DNA from: Azospira restricta
GTDB taxonomy: Bacteria; Pseudomonadota; Gammaproteobacteria; Burkholderiales; Rhodocyclaceae
NCBI RefSeq assembly: GCF_016858125.1
Contig: NZ_CP064781.1
Coordinates: 2,737,501 to 2,801,500 of the forward strand
Length of the DNA: 64,000 nucleotides
Direction of reading: 5' to 3'
Numbering within the stretch: position 1 is the first letter of the stretch; every line of letters starts with the position of its first letter. Positions 52,154 through 64,000 of the stretch are shown here, piece after piece. A program made the translations under genes and the position numbers. The notes under the pieces were generated by a model, which had not been told where the DNA came from, did not search any database, and was given only the letters and a program-made list of their open reading frames with translations.

Positions 52154-53845
52154 ATGAAATTCATCTTCCGCCCCAAGCTCCTCGACTGCCTGCCGGGCTA
52201 CGGCCGCGCGCAATTCGGCAAGGACCTCGCTTCGGGCATCACCGTCGGCGTGCTGGCGCTGCCGTTGGCCATGGCCTTCGCGATCGCCAGCGGCTGTTCG
52301 CCGACCGCCGGTATCTGGACGGCGATCATCGCCGGCTTCCTGACCGCCGCGCTCGGCGGTTCGCGGGTGCAGATCGGCGGCCCGACCGGCGCCTTCATCC
52401 CGATCGTCTACGGCATCGTCGCCGCACACGGCTTCGTGAACCTGCTCGGCGCGACCATGCTCGCCGGCGCCTTCCTGCTGGCGATGGGCATCGCGCGCAT
52501 GGGGCAGCTGATCCGCTTCATCCCGGTGACGGTGGTGATCGGTTTCACCAACGGCATCGCGGTGGTGATCTTCATGGCGCAGATCAAGGATTTCTTCGGC
52601 CTGAAGATCGACGCGCTGCCGGCCGAGTTCTTCGCGCGCATCAAGACGCTGGCGGCGCACGCCCACACCGTCGACCTGCCGACGCTCGGGCTGGCCGTCG
52701 CCTCGCTGCTCTTCCTGCTCTTCTACAACCGTCTCGCGCAGTGGTTCGCGCCGCTGCGCCGGGCACCCGGACCGCTGGCGGTGCTCGTCGTCGGCACGCT
52801 CGCCGCGTGGCTGTTCGAGCTGCCGGTGGAAACCATCGGCAGCCGCTTCAACGGCATCCCGCAGGAACTGCCGGCCGTCGGCCTCCCGCCGCTGTCGATC
52901 CACGACTTCGGCAAGCTGATCTCGCCGGCGATCACCATCGCGCTGCTCGGCGCGATCGAGTCGCTGCTCTCGGCGCGTGTCGCCGACGGCCAGATCGACG
53001 ATCGCCACGACCCCAACCAGGAGCTGATCGCGCAGGGGCTCTCGAACATCGCGGCGCCGCTGTTCGGCGGCTTCGCCGCCACCGGCGCCATCGCCCGCAC
53101 GACGACCAACGTCCGCACCGGCGGCCGCACGCCGATCGCCGGCATGATCCACGCCGGCGTGCTGCTGGCGATCGTGCTGGTCGCCGCGCCGCTCGCCTAT
53201 TACGTGCCGCTGGCGACGCTGTCGGCGATCGTCATGGTCGTCGCCATCAACATGGGGGAGTGGCACGAGTTCCTCGAGCTGCGCCGTTACACCAACAACT
53301 ACCGCATCATCCTGCTCGCCACCTTCTTCGTGACGGTGATCTTCGACCTCACCATTGCCGTCGAGCTGGGCATGGTGCTGGCGTGCCTGGCCTTCATCTA
53401 CCGCATGTCGGAGCTGACCCGGATCGAGCGCCTGCCGCTCGACGAAGAGGCGATGGAGCCGTGCTTCCTGTACCCGGATGGCACGATGCGCGTCGCCGCG
53501 TGGCAGCTCTACGGCTCGCTGTTCTTCGGCGCGGTGAACAAGCTCGAGGAGCTGCTCGACCCGGCGGCGGGCCACCCGGAGATCGTCGTCCTCGACATGA
53601 CGCGCCTGGTGCAGCTCGACACGACCGGCCTGGAGGGGCTGGAGAACCTGCTGCAGAAACTGAAGACGCGCAACTGCACGCTGCTCGTCTGCGGCCTCAA
53701 CGCGCAGCCGGGCTCGCTGCTGCGCCGCTCCGGCTTCCTCGGTCACCTCGACGCAGGCAACGTCTGCGCCGACCTCGACGCTGCGCTCGCCCGCGCGCGC
53801 AGCCTGCTGCCGGACTTGATGGGCGGCGGCGAAGATGACTACTGA
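52154..53845 (+). CDS. SulP-family anion transporter with STAS domain
   Basis: 563 residues. Membrane domain with the SulP signature region (GLLALPLAMAF-like VGVLALPLAMAFAIASGCSP, GGPTGAFIPIVYGI, GFAATGAIARTTTNVRTGGR) and a C-terminal STAS domain (about 440-550, VVLDMTRLVQLDTTGLEGLENLL). Transports sulfate, bicarbonate or a dicarboxylate; the substrate cannot be told from sequence. Single gene. Confidence 0.94.
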   Translation: MKFIFRPKLLDCLPGYGRAQFGKDLASGITVGVLALPLAMAFAIASGCSPTAGIWTAIIAGFLTAALGGSRVQIGGPTGAFIPIVYGIVAAHGFVNLLGATMLAGAFLLAMGIARMGQLIRFIPVTVVIGFTNGIAVVIFMAQIKDFFGLKIDALPAEFFARIKTLAAHAHTVDLPTLGLAVASLLFLLFYNRLAQWFAPLRRAPGPLAVLVVGTLAAWLFELPVETIGSRFNGIPQELPAVGLPPLSIHDFGKLISPAITIALLGAIESLLSARVADGQIDDRHDPNQELIAQGLSNIAAPLFGGFAATGAIARTTTNVRTGGRTPIAGMIHAGVLLAIVLVAAPLAYYVPLATLSAIVMVVAINMGEWHEFLELRRYTNNYRIILLATFFVTVIFDLTIAVELGMVLACLAFIYRMSELTRIERLPLDEEAMEPCFLYPDGTMRVAAWQLYGSLFFGAVNKLEELLDPAAGHPEIVVLDMTRLVQLDTTGLEGLENLLQKLKTRNCTLLVCGLNAQPGSLLRRSGFLGHLDAGNVCADLDAALARARSLLPDLMGGGEDDY

Positions 53846-54131
53846 AAATTCCGCTGGACAGCGGGGGCGCGCATCCGTAGAATGCGCCACCTTGTGCATT
53901 GCAGCAACGGATGCACAGACGCGCATCGCGAACCTGAAGCAGTAACAACGACAAAGCCTTCCTGCCCCTTGGCGCCGCAACACATGGCGCCGTCCCGGCA
54001 CAAAGCTTTCGTGCCGAAATCTCGATTCTCTCTGAGTTTTCAAGCAATTTCGTGGGTTAGCGCTGCATTTACAGCGCCCGTGACCTGTCCTCCGGACCGG
54101 CCGCGCGCGCCCATTTTTGTGAAAGAAAACG
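53846..54131 (+). other. leader region of the DEAD-box helicase gene
   Basis: 286 bases without a gene, the likely 5' leader. Contains GGCGCC repeats and a hairpin GCGCTG/CAGCGC at 54060-54077 about 55 bases before the ATG. RNA-helicase genes often have long structured leaders that govern their own synthesis, so this could be autoregulatory. Confidence 0.45.
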
Positions 54132-55817
<1,686 letters not shown>

Positions 55818-55849
55818 ACGGTTCGCTCCGGCGCTAGCGAAGCAGACGA

Positions 55850-55885
55850 ATGCCGCAGGCGGTCCGCCGTCTGCGGCATTTTTTC
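55850..55885 (+). terminator. intrinsic terminator after the helicase gene
   Basis: ATGCCGCAG / CTGCGGCAT (9 bp) around a self-complementary GC loop, followed by TTTTTC. Probably serves the convergent SDR gene as well. Confidence 0.9.
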
Positions 55886-55896
55886 GTCCGGCGCGG

Positions 55897-56604
55897 CTAC
55901 CAGGGAATCGGCTGGCGGTCGCGGAAAAAGCCGCCGCTCGGCCCGTCCGCGGGCAGCGTCGCGAGCCAGACGACGGTGTCGATCCCTTCCTCCGGCGAGC
56001 GCGGCGCATCGGGTCCGCCGAGGTCGGTGCGACACCAGCCCGGGCACACCGAGTTCACCTTGATCCCGGTTTCCGCCAGTTCGGCGGCGAGGATGCGCGT
56101 CAGCGCGTTCACCGCCGCCTTTGAGATCCGGTAGGCCGGCGCGCCGGCCGCCATCGTCGCCAGCTGCCCCATCCCCGACGCGAGGTTGACCACGCGGCCG
56201 GCGCGGCTCGCCTGCAGCAGCGGCAACAGCGCCTGGCTGACCCGCAGCATGCCGACGAGGTTGGTGTCTAGGGTCGCCTGCAGCGTTTCCGGCGACAGCT
56301 CGGCGATGCTGGCGGCGAAGCGCTCGCGGCAGATGCCGGCATTGTTGATTAGCACGTCCACCCGCCCGAAGCGCTCGCGCAGCCAGTCGGCCAGCGCCGC
56401 CACCGACTGCGCGTCGGTGACGTCGAGCGGGCGGCATTCGCCCACCTGGCCGGTTTGCGCCAGGGCTTGGCGGAGGGCGGCGAGGTCGTCCGGGCGCCGC
56501 GCGGTGGCGACGACGCAATGCCCCTCGCCGGCGAGCCGCCGCGCCGCCGCCTGCCCCAGGCCGCGGCTGGCTCCGGTGATGACCGTGATCGTTCGTTCCT
56601 CCAT
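55897..56604 (-). CDS. short-chain dehydrogenase/reductase
   Basis: 235 residues. TGASRGLGQAAARRLA, NNAGICRE and YRISKAAVNALTR give the SDR cofactor and catalytic Tyr-x-x-x-Lys. GGAGG eight bases before the ATG. Substrate unknown; convergent with the helicase gene, alone on its strand. Confidence 0.9.
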   Translation of the reverse strand: MEERTITVITGASRGLGQAAARRLAGEGHCVVATARRPDDLAALRQALAQTGQVGECRPLDVTDAQSVAALADWLRERFGRVDVLINNAGICRERFAASIAELSPETLQATLDTNLVGMLRVSQALLPLLQASRAGRVVNLASGMGQLATMAAGAPAYRISKAAVNALTRILAAELAETGIKVNSVCPGWCRTDLGGPDAPRSPEEGIDTVVWLATLPADGPSGGFFRDRQPIPW

Positions 56605-56723
56605 GTGCGCACCTCCATCCGTTCGGCGTTTCCCGTTGGACCGGAAAACCGCGGGGCTTGCAGACGCTCGCAACTTGCGCCCCGCGGCCGTACTCTACGC
56701 CAATGAAGCAGGGAGTTCCGTCG

Positions 56724-57797
56724 ATGAAGCAAGCGATGCCGTTGCCTGGTCATGTGCCTCTGATCGTTGCGACGCGCGGCGATGCCGTCGAGTCGGTCTA
56801 TTACGGCTCGCTGGCGGTCGCCGCCGCCGATGGCCGCCTGCTCGCCGCCGCCGGCGACTGCACGTTTCCGATGTTCACGCGCTCGACGCTGAAGCCGTTC
56901 CAGGCGCTGCCCTTCGTCGCCGACGGCGGGCCGGCGCATTTCGGCTTCTCGCCGGCGCAGGTGGCGCTGATGTGCGCCAGCCATTCGGGCGAGCCGCGCC
57001 ACCTCGCCGGCGTCGCCGACATGCTGGCGCGCATCGCTTGCGACGAGGCGGCGCTGCAGTGCGGCAGCCATGCGCCGCTGTTCTACGCCGCGACCGGCCG
57101 CGCACCGCCCGCCGACCTGGCGGCCAGCCCGCTGCACCACAACTGCTCCGGCAAGCACGCCGGCTTCCTCGCGTGGTGCCGGCTGCACGGGCAGCCGACC
57201 GCCACCTACCTCGATCCGGCGCATCCGCTACAGCGGGCGATCCGGCGCCGGCTGGCGCGGCTGCTCGGCCTGCGCACGAACGCGCTGCCGCTCGGCATCG
57301 ACGGTTGCGGCGCGCCCAACTACGCGCTGCCGCTCGCCTGTCTGGCGCAGGCCTACGCCCGCCTCGCATCGCCCGGTGCACCGCCGCCGCTGGCGACGCT
57401 GTTCGCGGCGATGACCGGGCACCCGGAGATGGTCGCCGGCGAGGCGCGCAACGACCTGCTGCTGATGCAGGCGGCAGCCGGCGACTGGGTGGCGAAGGGC
57501 GGCGCCGATGGCGTGCAGGCGCTCGGCGTGCGCAGCCGCGGCCTCGGCATCGCGCTGAAGATCGCCGACGGCAGCCCGCGCGCGCTGCAGACGGCGCTCG
57601 CCGCGATTCTCGACCGGCTGGGGCTGCTGCCGGCGGACGGCGCCTCGCCGCTCGCGCCATGGCGGGCCGGAGAAATCCGCAACGCGGCGGGCCGGCTCAC
57701 CGGCCGCCTGCTGCCGGTGTTCGAGCTGGTCCGGCCGGGCGCAGCGCAAGAATCGGGTGGCGCGGGCGGGGGCGATCGGCAAGAATCCGCGGCGTGA
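56724..57797 (+). CDS. L-asparaginase II (AnsA-like, PF06089 type)
   Basis: 357 residues. TRGDAVESVYYGSLAV, TFPMFTRSTLKPFQALP, CASHSGEPRH, HNCSGKHAGFLAWC and GHPEMVAGEARNDLL are characteristic of the Rhizobium-type asparaginase, unrelated to the E. coli enzymes. Hydrolyses asparagine to aspartate and ammonia. The ATG at 56724 has AGGGAG upstream; an ATG seven codons earlier lacks one. Confidence 0.9.
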   Translation: MKQAMPLPGHVPLIVATRGDAVESVYYGSLAVAAADGRLLAAAGDCTFPMFTRSTLKPFQALPFVADGGPAHFGFSPAQVALMCASHSGEPRHLAGVADMLARIACDEAALQCGSHAPLFYAATGRAPPADLAASPLHHNCSGKHAGFLAWCRLHGQPTATYLDPAHPLQRAIRRRLARLLGLRTNALPLGIDGCGAPNYALPLACLAQAYARLASPGAPPPLATLFAAMTGHPEMVAGEARNDLLLMQAAAGDWVAKGGADGVQALGVRSRGLGIALKIADGSPRALQTALAAILDRLGLLPADGASPLAPWRAGEIRNAAGRLTGRLLPVFELVRPGAAQESGGAGGGDRQESAA

Positions 57798-57822
57798 ACG
57801 ATTCCGGCGAAAGGGCGCAACG

Positions 57823-58674
57823 ATGGAACGACAGCCATCCCTCGGCAAGGCCTACGATACGGTGGCCGCCGCAATCCGCTTCGTGCGCGCGCAGGCGCGC
57901 CGGCAACCGTCGCTCGACGAGGTCGCCGCCCACGTCGGCCTGAGCGGCCCGCATCTGCAGCGCGTCTTCAGCGAATGGGCCGGCATCTCGCCGAAGCGCT
58001 TCCTGCAGTTCCTGACCAAGGAGCACGCCCGCGCATTGCTGCGCCAGTCGCGCGACGTACTCGCCACCAGCCTGGAAAGCGGCCTCTCCGGCCCCGGCCG
58101 GCTGCACGACCTGATGGTCGCCTGCGAGGCGATGACGCCGGGCGAGGTCGGTGCGCTCGGCGAGGGGCTGACGCTCGCCTTCGGCTTCGCCCCGACGCCG
58201 CTCGGCGACGTCATTTGCGGCCTGACGCCGCGCGGCGTCTGCCTCCTGCAGTTCGTCGCGACCGGCGAGACGGCGGCGGCCGAGGCCGCGCTGCGGGCGG
58301 AATGGCCGAAGGCCGCCTGTGTGCGCGACGATGCGGCGGTGGCCGGGGTCGTCCGCGCGATGTTCGATCCGCTTGCCGGCGACCGGCCGATCGCACTGCT
58401 GCTGCGCGGCACCAACTTCCAGCTCAAGGTCTGGGAAGCCTTGCTGCGCATCCCCGCCGGCTGCGCCGTCTCCTACGGCGACCTCGCCGGCCGGGTCGGC
58501 GCGCCGCGGGCGCCGCGGGCGGTCGGCACCGCCCTCGCGCACAACCGCATCGCCGTGCTCGTACCGTGTCACCGGGTGATCCGCGAGAGCGGCGAGATCG
58601 GCCAGTACCGCTGGGGCAGCGAGCGCAAGGCGGCGCTGCTCGCCTGCGAAGCGGCGGCGCGACAGGGAACCTAG
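57823..58674 (+). CDS. Ada-like methylated-DNA-cysteine methyltransferase with AraC-type HTH
   Basis: 283 residues. N-terminal AraC-type HTH (about 15-85: SLDEVAAHVGLSGPHLQRVF) and C-terminal O6-methylguanine methyltransferase with catalytic PCHRVI. The methylphosphotriester-binding N-terminal zinc domain of E. coli Ada (Cys38 region) is missing, so it may repair DNA but cannot sense phosphotriesters in the classic way. Followed closely by a convergent diguanylate cyclase gene. Confidence 0.93.
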   Translation: MERQPSLGKAYDTVAAAIRFVRAQARRQPSLDEVAAHVGLSGPHLQRVFSEWAGISPKRFLQFLTKEHARALLRQSRDVLATSLESGLSGPGRLHDLMVACEAMTPGEVGALGEGLTLAFGFAPTPLGDVICGLTPRGVCLLQFVATGETAAAEAALRAEWPKAACVRDDAAVAGVVRAMFDPLAGDRPIALLLRGTNFQLKVWEALLRIPAGCAVSYGDLAGRVGAPRAPRAVGTALAHNRIAVLVPCHRVIRESGEIGQYRWGSERKAALLACEAAARQGT

Positions 58675-58681
58675 CCGCGCC

Positions 58682-60031
58682 TCATGCCGACCGCGGCTGG
58701 TGCATGCAGTATCCGTCGCGGCCGTCGGACTTGGCGCGGTACATCGCGTTGTCGGCCAGCCCGAGCAGCACCTCGGGCTGCTCGCCGTGCTCAGGGAAGA
58801 GGCTGATGCCGATGCTGGGAGTGACGCGGATCTCCCGTCCTTCGATGCGGATCGGCTCGTGCAGCGTGGCGATGATCGCCGAAGCCACCCGCTGCGCATC
58901 GGCGCAGTCCTCGACGTCGGTCAGCACGACGACGAATTCGTCGCCGCCGAAGCGCGCCAGGAAATCGGAATCGCGCGCCACCCGGCGCAGCCGGCACGCG
59001 ACCTCGACCAGCACCTGGTCGCCGGCGGCGTGCCCTAGCGTATCGTTGATTTCCTTGAAATAGTCGAGGTCGGTAAACAGCAGCGCCACCCGCCGCCCCT
59101 TGCGCCGCGCCATGGCGATCGTCTGCGGCAGCACCGCATCGAGCGCGAAGCGGTTGCCGAGGCCGGTCAGCTGGTCGTGGTGGGCGAGGTAATGGATGCG
59201 CTCCTCGTCCGACTTGCGCTCGCTGATGTCGGAAAAGACGCCGACGTAGTGCGCCGGCTCCTGCCCCTGCGGGTCGGCGACGGCGTCGATGTGCATCCAG
59301 CACGGAATCTCGCTGCCGTCCCGCCGCCGGTTCCAGATCTCGCCGGCCCAGTGGCCGTCTCGGCTGAGCCCTTCCCACATCGCCGCAAAGAAGGCGGCGT
59401 CGTGCCGCGACGAGCGAATCAGCGAGGCCTTGCGTCCGATCGCCTCGTCGCGGGGGTAGCCGGTGATGCGCTCGAAGGCCGGATTGACGTCGACAATCCG
59501 GGTCGCCGCGTCGGTGACGAGGATCGCCTCGGACATGCTGCGATAGACCTGCTGCGCGAGGCGCAGCACGCGACGCGCCTCCTGCCGCTGCGTGATGTCG
59601 TTGACCTGCAGCCAGTAGTCGCCGTTGGCGGCGCCGGCCATCGGCCAGTGGCGCAGCATCAGCCAGCGCCGCGAACCGTCGCCGGTGGCGACGCTGGTCT
59701 CGACCGACGCGCCCGGCAGCCCGCTGCGCGCCAGCCGGGCCAGCTCGCGGGTTTCCTCGCGCCAGGCCGGCTGCCGCTCGCGACCGGCACCGAGCACCTC
59801 GGCCAGCATCGCGTTCCACTCCTTCAACTCGCCGTCGGCGCCGACCAGTGCGATGCCGGCCAGCGACGAATCGAACAGGCTACGGTAGCGACGGCCGCGC
59901 TCTTCGGCGAGCCCGTGCGCCGATTCGCTGCGGCGGCGCTCGCGCACGACCAGAACGAGCAGGACCACCGCCAGCAGCGTCGTGACTGCGGCAAGGATCA
60001 GAAGCGGCGCGAGGTCATTCGCCATCGACAT
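58682..60031 (-). CDS. membrane-linked diguanylate cyclase with two PAS domains
   Basis: 449 residues. One N-terminal membrane helix (about 7-28), first PAS (about 50-150), second PAS with PAC (about 165-275, MSEAILVTDAATRIVDVNPA), GGDEF domain with intact GGDEF at 362-366 and an RDSD inhibitory I-site just before it. Makes cyclic di-GMP. Start MSM at 60031; no strong ribosome site. Confidence 0.93.
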   Translation of the reverse strand: MSMANDLAPLLILAAVTTLLAVVLLVLVVRERRRSESAHGLAEERGRRYRSLFDSSLAGIALVGADGELKEWNAMLAEVLGAGRERQPAWREETRELARLARSGLPGASVETSVATGDGSRRWLMLRHWPMAGAANGDYWLQVNDITQRQEARRVLRLAQQVYRSMSEAILVTDAATRIVDVNPAFERITGYPRDEAIGRKASLIRSSRHDAAFFAAMWEGLSRDGHWAGEIWNRRRDGSEIPCWMHIDAVADPQGQEPAHYVGVFSDISERKSDEERIHYLAHHDQLTGLGNRFALDAVLPQTIAMARRKGRRVALLFTDLDYFKEINDTLGHAAGDQVLVEVACRLRRVARDSDFLARFGGDEFVVVLTDVEDCADAQRVASAIIATLHEPIRIEGREIRVTPSIGISLFPEHGEQPEVLLGLADNAMYRAKSDGRDGYCMHQPRSA

Positions 60032-60209
60032 CAGCCGGAGAACGCAATGGCGATCGGCGAGTCGGCGAAAGCGAGCGTCATGACGGCCCCATCTGCATGA
60101 AATGCAAGGAGAAACCGCGGCTAGCGGGCCAACTTTCACTATAGGACGCGACAAGGAGTGGCGAAAGGGCGCCGTTCGGCGCCGTCGTACCGCGGAGCAA
60201 TGACTATTA

Positions 60210-60223
60210 AGATAACGTTATCT
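60210..60223. promoter_or_regulatory. palindrome AGATAACGTTATCT (copy 1)
   Basis: 14-base perfect palindrome, 13 bases before the ATG at 60236. Its 12-base core GATAACGTTATC recurs exactly at 60479-60490, near the end of the same gene. Position suggests an operator of this gene. Confidence 0.6.
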
Positions 60224-60235
60224 AAAATAGCCGGC

Positions 60236-61486
<1,251 letters not shown>

Positions 61487-61580
61487 GAGGTGCGGTGGCG
61501 CTGTCTGGCCTGGCGCCGCGCGCCTAGCATCCACCGCCTTTGCGCGGCAACGCGCTCCACGAATCTGCTGTGAGCACGCC

Positions 61581-62327
61581 CTAGCCGAGGTCGAGGCAGA
61601 TTTCGCCGGCAGGCTCGCCGCCGGAGCCATAGCTTCGTTCGTGCAGGCGGGCACCGCCATCGTCGCGCTGCACGAGGAGGGTGGAGGCCCGCGTGCCGTA
61701 GTCCGACGAGCGGACGAAGATCGCCGACAGCCGCCGTTCCCATTCCAGGCTGACGCCGGTCGCCGGCAGGTGCCGGTCGGGGACGATCTCGTCGTCAGCG
61801 AGCAGCGCGAAGAAATCCTCCTCCGCCGGCAGGCGCGGCAGCGCCGCGGCGAAGCGCGCCTTGGCGGTGGCCAGTTTCGGCCACGGCGTATCCAGCAGGT
61901 GGTTCGAGACCCCGTAGATGCCGGGCGACAGCGGGTGCGGCGCGGCGATGCGGTTGGAGGCGTACCACAGCGCGCGGCCGTCGCTGACCAGCAGGTTGAA
62001 TCCGGAATAGGCGGCACCGTCGATCGCCGCCGCGTACTCGGCCGCCGATGCATCGCCGGTGAGGAAATCCGCGGTCAGCCGGCCGCGCGAACGCGCCCCT
62101 TGCGGCCGGCCCGGTTCACGGACGTTGGTGACCGCCGCGAAGCGCCCGCCGGCGGCGACGCCGAGCCAGGTGCCGCCGGCTTCCAGGTCGCGCCCGGCGA
62201 GCACCTGCGGTGCATCCGCCCAGCGCGCGGCGGAGGCCGTCGGCCGGGCGAAGAATTCGTCGCGGTTGGCGGCGACGACCAGCGGATAGTCGGGATGCGC
62301 GCGCCAGGCGACGAGGATCAGGCACAT
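61581..62327 (-). CDS. NRDE-family (TANGO2-like) protein
   Basis: 248 residues. Starts MCLILVAWRAHPDYPLVVAANRDEFFARP, giving the NRDE hallmark ANRDE; later LAGRDLEAGGTWLGV and VTNVREPG. Related to eukaryotic TANGO2, linked to heme handling, but a bacterial role is not established. Stand-alone, convergent with the L,D-transpeptidase gene. Confidence 0.93.
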   Translation of the reverse strand: MCLILVAWRAHPDYPLVVAANRDEFFARPTASAARWADAPQVLAGRDLEAGGTWLGVAAGGRFAAVTNVREPGRPQGARSRGRLTADFLTGDASAAEYAAAIDGAAYSGFNLLVSDGRALWYASNRIAAPHPLSPGIYGVSNHLLDTPWPKLATAKARFAAALPRLPAEEDFFALLADDEIVPDRHLPATGVSLEWERRLSAIFVRSSDYGTRASTLLVQRDDGGARLHERSYGSGGEPAGEICLDLG

Positions 62328-62415
62328 CGCCAGGCACCTCGGGAACGGAGGGGAAGGCGAAGGGCGCTCAGGCGCCCCCCGCGGGGCCGTCGTTGCGACG
62401 CGTATCGTCCATCGC

Positions 62416-63429
62416 TCAGGCGGCCACTGCGGCCGCGGCGGCGTTCGCGCCGTCGCGCGCGCGCAGGCGGATGCCGGCGTCTGCCGCCAGTTCCATGACC
62501 ACGGCCAGCGCCTCGTGGCCGCCGGCCGGCGATGCCGCCGCGCTGACCACCATGCCGCAGGACTGGTCGGGGACGGCTTCCGAATAGAGTTCGTCGCCGG
62601 CCGCCATCGCCGCGTCGCTGCGCAGCCGGTAGAGGTGGCGCTTGACCTTGCCCAGGTACTGCGTGCGGGCGACGACCTCCTGCCCGGGATAGCAGCCCTT
62701 GTGGAAGCTGACGCCGCCGATGCGCTCGAAATTGGCCATCTGCGGCACGAAGTGCTCCTTCGTCGCCTCGCTGATCAGCGGCAGCGCGGCGCGGATGTCC
62801 AGCCAGCGCCAGGCCGGCAGGCCGACCGGACGCGCTGTGCCGGCGAGCGCCGCCCAGACGGCGGCGGCGCGCTCGGCCGGAACGGCGATCAACTGGCGCG
62901 CGTCGTCGATGCGGATCACCGCGCAGCCGTCGGCGGCGGCACTCTTCATCGGCTCCGGCCGGGGCAGGCCGGCGGCCTGCAGCGCCGCCGGCGACTGCGG
63001 GCCGGACAGGCCGAGCAGCGCGAGGCCGGCATCGGCGACCGTCACCTTCGAGCGCAGCACGTACATCTGCAGGCGCTTGGCGATCGCCGCCTGCAGGTCG
63101 GCGGAGAGCGCCAGCAGGTAGTCGCCGCCGTCGCGCCAGACGACGAAGCTGGCCAGCATGCGCCCCTTGGCGCTGCACCAGGCGGCATGCTGCGCGCCGT
63201 CGGCGGCGAGGTGGTTGATGTCGCTGGTCAGCTGGTTGTGCAGGAAGGACTTGGCGTCCTCGCCGCCGACGCGGATCACGCCGAGGTGCGTCAGCGGCGC
63301 GACGACGGTCGCATCGCGGGCGGCGGCGAGCTCGCCGGCGGCGTCGCCGAAGCTGTCGACCTCGGGGTTGCGGGAATCGTTGAAACGGGCGCCGGTGGCG
63401 CCAAGGGCCTCTTTCCAGGTCGGGATCAT
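62416..63429 (-). CDS. ygfZ: folate-binding protein YgfZ
   Basis: 337 residues. KGCYPGQEV is the family signature near residue 236; AMTH/GcvT-like fold with LTSDINHL, RLQMYVLRSKV and KGRMLASF. Helps repair or assemble Fe-S clusters through folate, needed here for several Fe-S enzymes in the window (lutAB, radical SAM). Divergent from mltG, a common betaproteobacterial order. Confidence 0.94.
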   Translation of the reverse strand: MIPTWKEALGATGARFNDSRNPEVDSFGDAAGELAAARDATVVAPLTHLGVIRVGGEDAKSFLHNQLTSDINHLAADGAQHAAWCSAKGRMLASFVVWRDGGDYLLALSADLQAAIAKRLQMYVLRSKVTVADAGLALLGLSGPQSPAALQAAGLPRPEPMKSAAADGCAVIRIDDARQLIAVPAERAAAVWAALAGTARPVGLPAWRWLDIRAALPLISEATKEHFVPQMANFERIGGVSFHKGCYPGQEVVARTQYLGKVKRHLYRLRSDAAMAAGDELYSEAVPDQSCGMVVSAAASPAGGHEALAVVMELAADAGIRLRARDGANAAAAAVAA

Positions 63430-63517
63430 GTCGCCGTGTCTCGTGTGGGGTCTATGCTTCGGCTATTATAACGCCTCCGCCAAAACCGCCCGCCGCCCGC
63501 GCGCTCCGCGCCATCCG

Positions 63518-64000
63518 ATGCTCAAGCTCCTGCGCAACCTGATCCTGCTGGTGCTGCTCGCCGTTGCCCTTGCCGCCGGCACGCTCTACTGGCTGGCCCA
63601 CCGCCCGCTGCAGCTCGCCGCCTCGCCGCTCGACTTCACCGTCGCCGCCGGCAGCTCGCTGCGCAGCGCCGAACAGCAGATCGCCGCCGCCGGCGTCGCG
63701 CTGCCGCCGCGACTGCTCGAACTGCTCGGCCGGCTGCTGCGCGTCGACGCGCAGATCAAGGCCGGCAGCTACGAGATCGTCGCCGGCATCACGCCGCTCG
63801 AGCTGCTGCGCAAGCTGACCCGCGGCGACGTCACCCAGGCCGAGATCGCCTTCATCGAAGGCTGGACCTTCCGCCAGCTGCGCGACAGGCTCGACGCCCA
63901 TCCCGACCTGCGCCACGACAGCCGCGGCCTGGCCGAAGCCGAACTCCTGCGCCGGCTGGGCATCGACGCCGCGCACGCCGAAGGCTGGTTCTTCCCCGAC
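63518..64000 (+). CDS. mltG: endolytic murein transglycosylase (cut by window edge)
   Basis: First 161 residues; continues past the window. N-terminal membrane anchor (about 6-26, NLILLVLLAVALAAGTLYW), LysM-like segment DFTVAAGSSLRSAEQQI, GSYEIVAGITPLELLRKLTRG and FIEGWTFRQLRDRL. Cleaves nascent glycan strands at the inner membrane. tmk and holB usually follow but lie outside. Confidence 0.92.
   Translation, partial: MLKLLRNLILLVLLAVALAAGTLYWLAHRPLQLAASPLDFTVAAGSSLRSAEQQIAAAGVALPPRLLELLGRLLRVDAQIKAGSYEIVAGITPLELLRKLTRGDVTQAEIAFIEGWTFRQLRDRLDAHPDLRHDSRGLAEAELLRRLGIDAAHAEGWFFPD

Overview
High-GC chromosomal DNA from a betaproteobacterium, most likely Rhodocyclales (Azonexaceae/Rhodocyclaceae). 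The assignment rests on the smpB / ratA-ratB / guaB-guaA block, the ppc-ppsR pair, ygfZ next to mltG, a phasin plus PHB enzymes, an actP-yjcH acetate module and uniformly GC-rich codon use. It is inferred from gene content, not from a marker gene. No rRNA, tRNA, CRISPR array, prophage or intact insertion sequence was seen.

Layout. 0-4.4 kb: a CsgG-like lipoprotein (cut by the left edge), ppsR and ppc. 4.4-11.8 kb: a sensory region with a chemoreceptor, a free-standing Cache protein, a TRAP-type binding protein without a TRAP permease, a 69-residue membrane protein and a symporter-histidine kinase fusion. 11.9-18.1 kb: lutABC on the minus strand, diverging from a FadR/LldR-type regulator and ppsA, with TGGT-N3-ACCA operators between them. 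18.2-22.3 kb: 3-hydroxybutyrate dehydrogenase and four exported or hydrolytic proteins. 22.4-24.6 kb: an accessory patch with an HNH endonuclease and two toxin-antitoxin pairs. 24.7-27.7 kb: a YhcC-type radical SAM protein, a YegD-type Hsp70 and a TRIC-like channel. 27.7-33.8 kb: an alanine catabolic cluster (dadA, ridA, agcS, alr) with a candidate sigma-54 promoter, diverging from a TyrR-like activator. 33.9-40.9 kb: actP, yjcH, maoC and a CoA-transferase, diverging from a soluble hybrid kinase and an OmpR-type regulator. 41-44.4 kb: phasin, a small basic protein, a tandem-ACT protein and two beta-oxidation enzymes. 44.5-46.6 kb: an orphan radical SAM/SPASM protein and a second TRIC-like protein. 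46.6-51.9 kb: smpB, ratAB, guaB, guaA. 52-64 kb: SulP transporter, DEAD-box helicase, SDR, asparaginase, Ada-like protein, diguanylate cyclase, a small basic protein framed by twin palindromes, tadA, an L,D-transpeptidase, an NRDE protein, ygfZ and mltG (cut by the right edge).

Taken together, the metabolic genes suit an organism that grows on small organic acids and amino acids (lactate, acetate, alanine, 3-hydroxybutyrate). It would feed them through pyruvate and acetyl-CoA, control the PEP node with ppsA, ppsR and ppc, and store carbon as PHB. The least explained parts are the 6.4-11.8 kb sensory cluster, the twin palindromes at 60.2-60.5 kb, the orphan radical SAM enzyme at 44.7 kb, and several strong palindromes upstream of guaB, sulP and the beta-oxidation pair.
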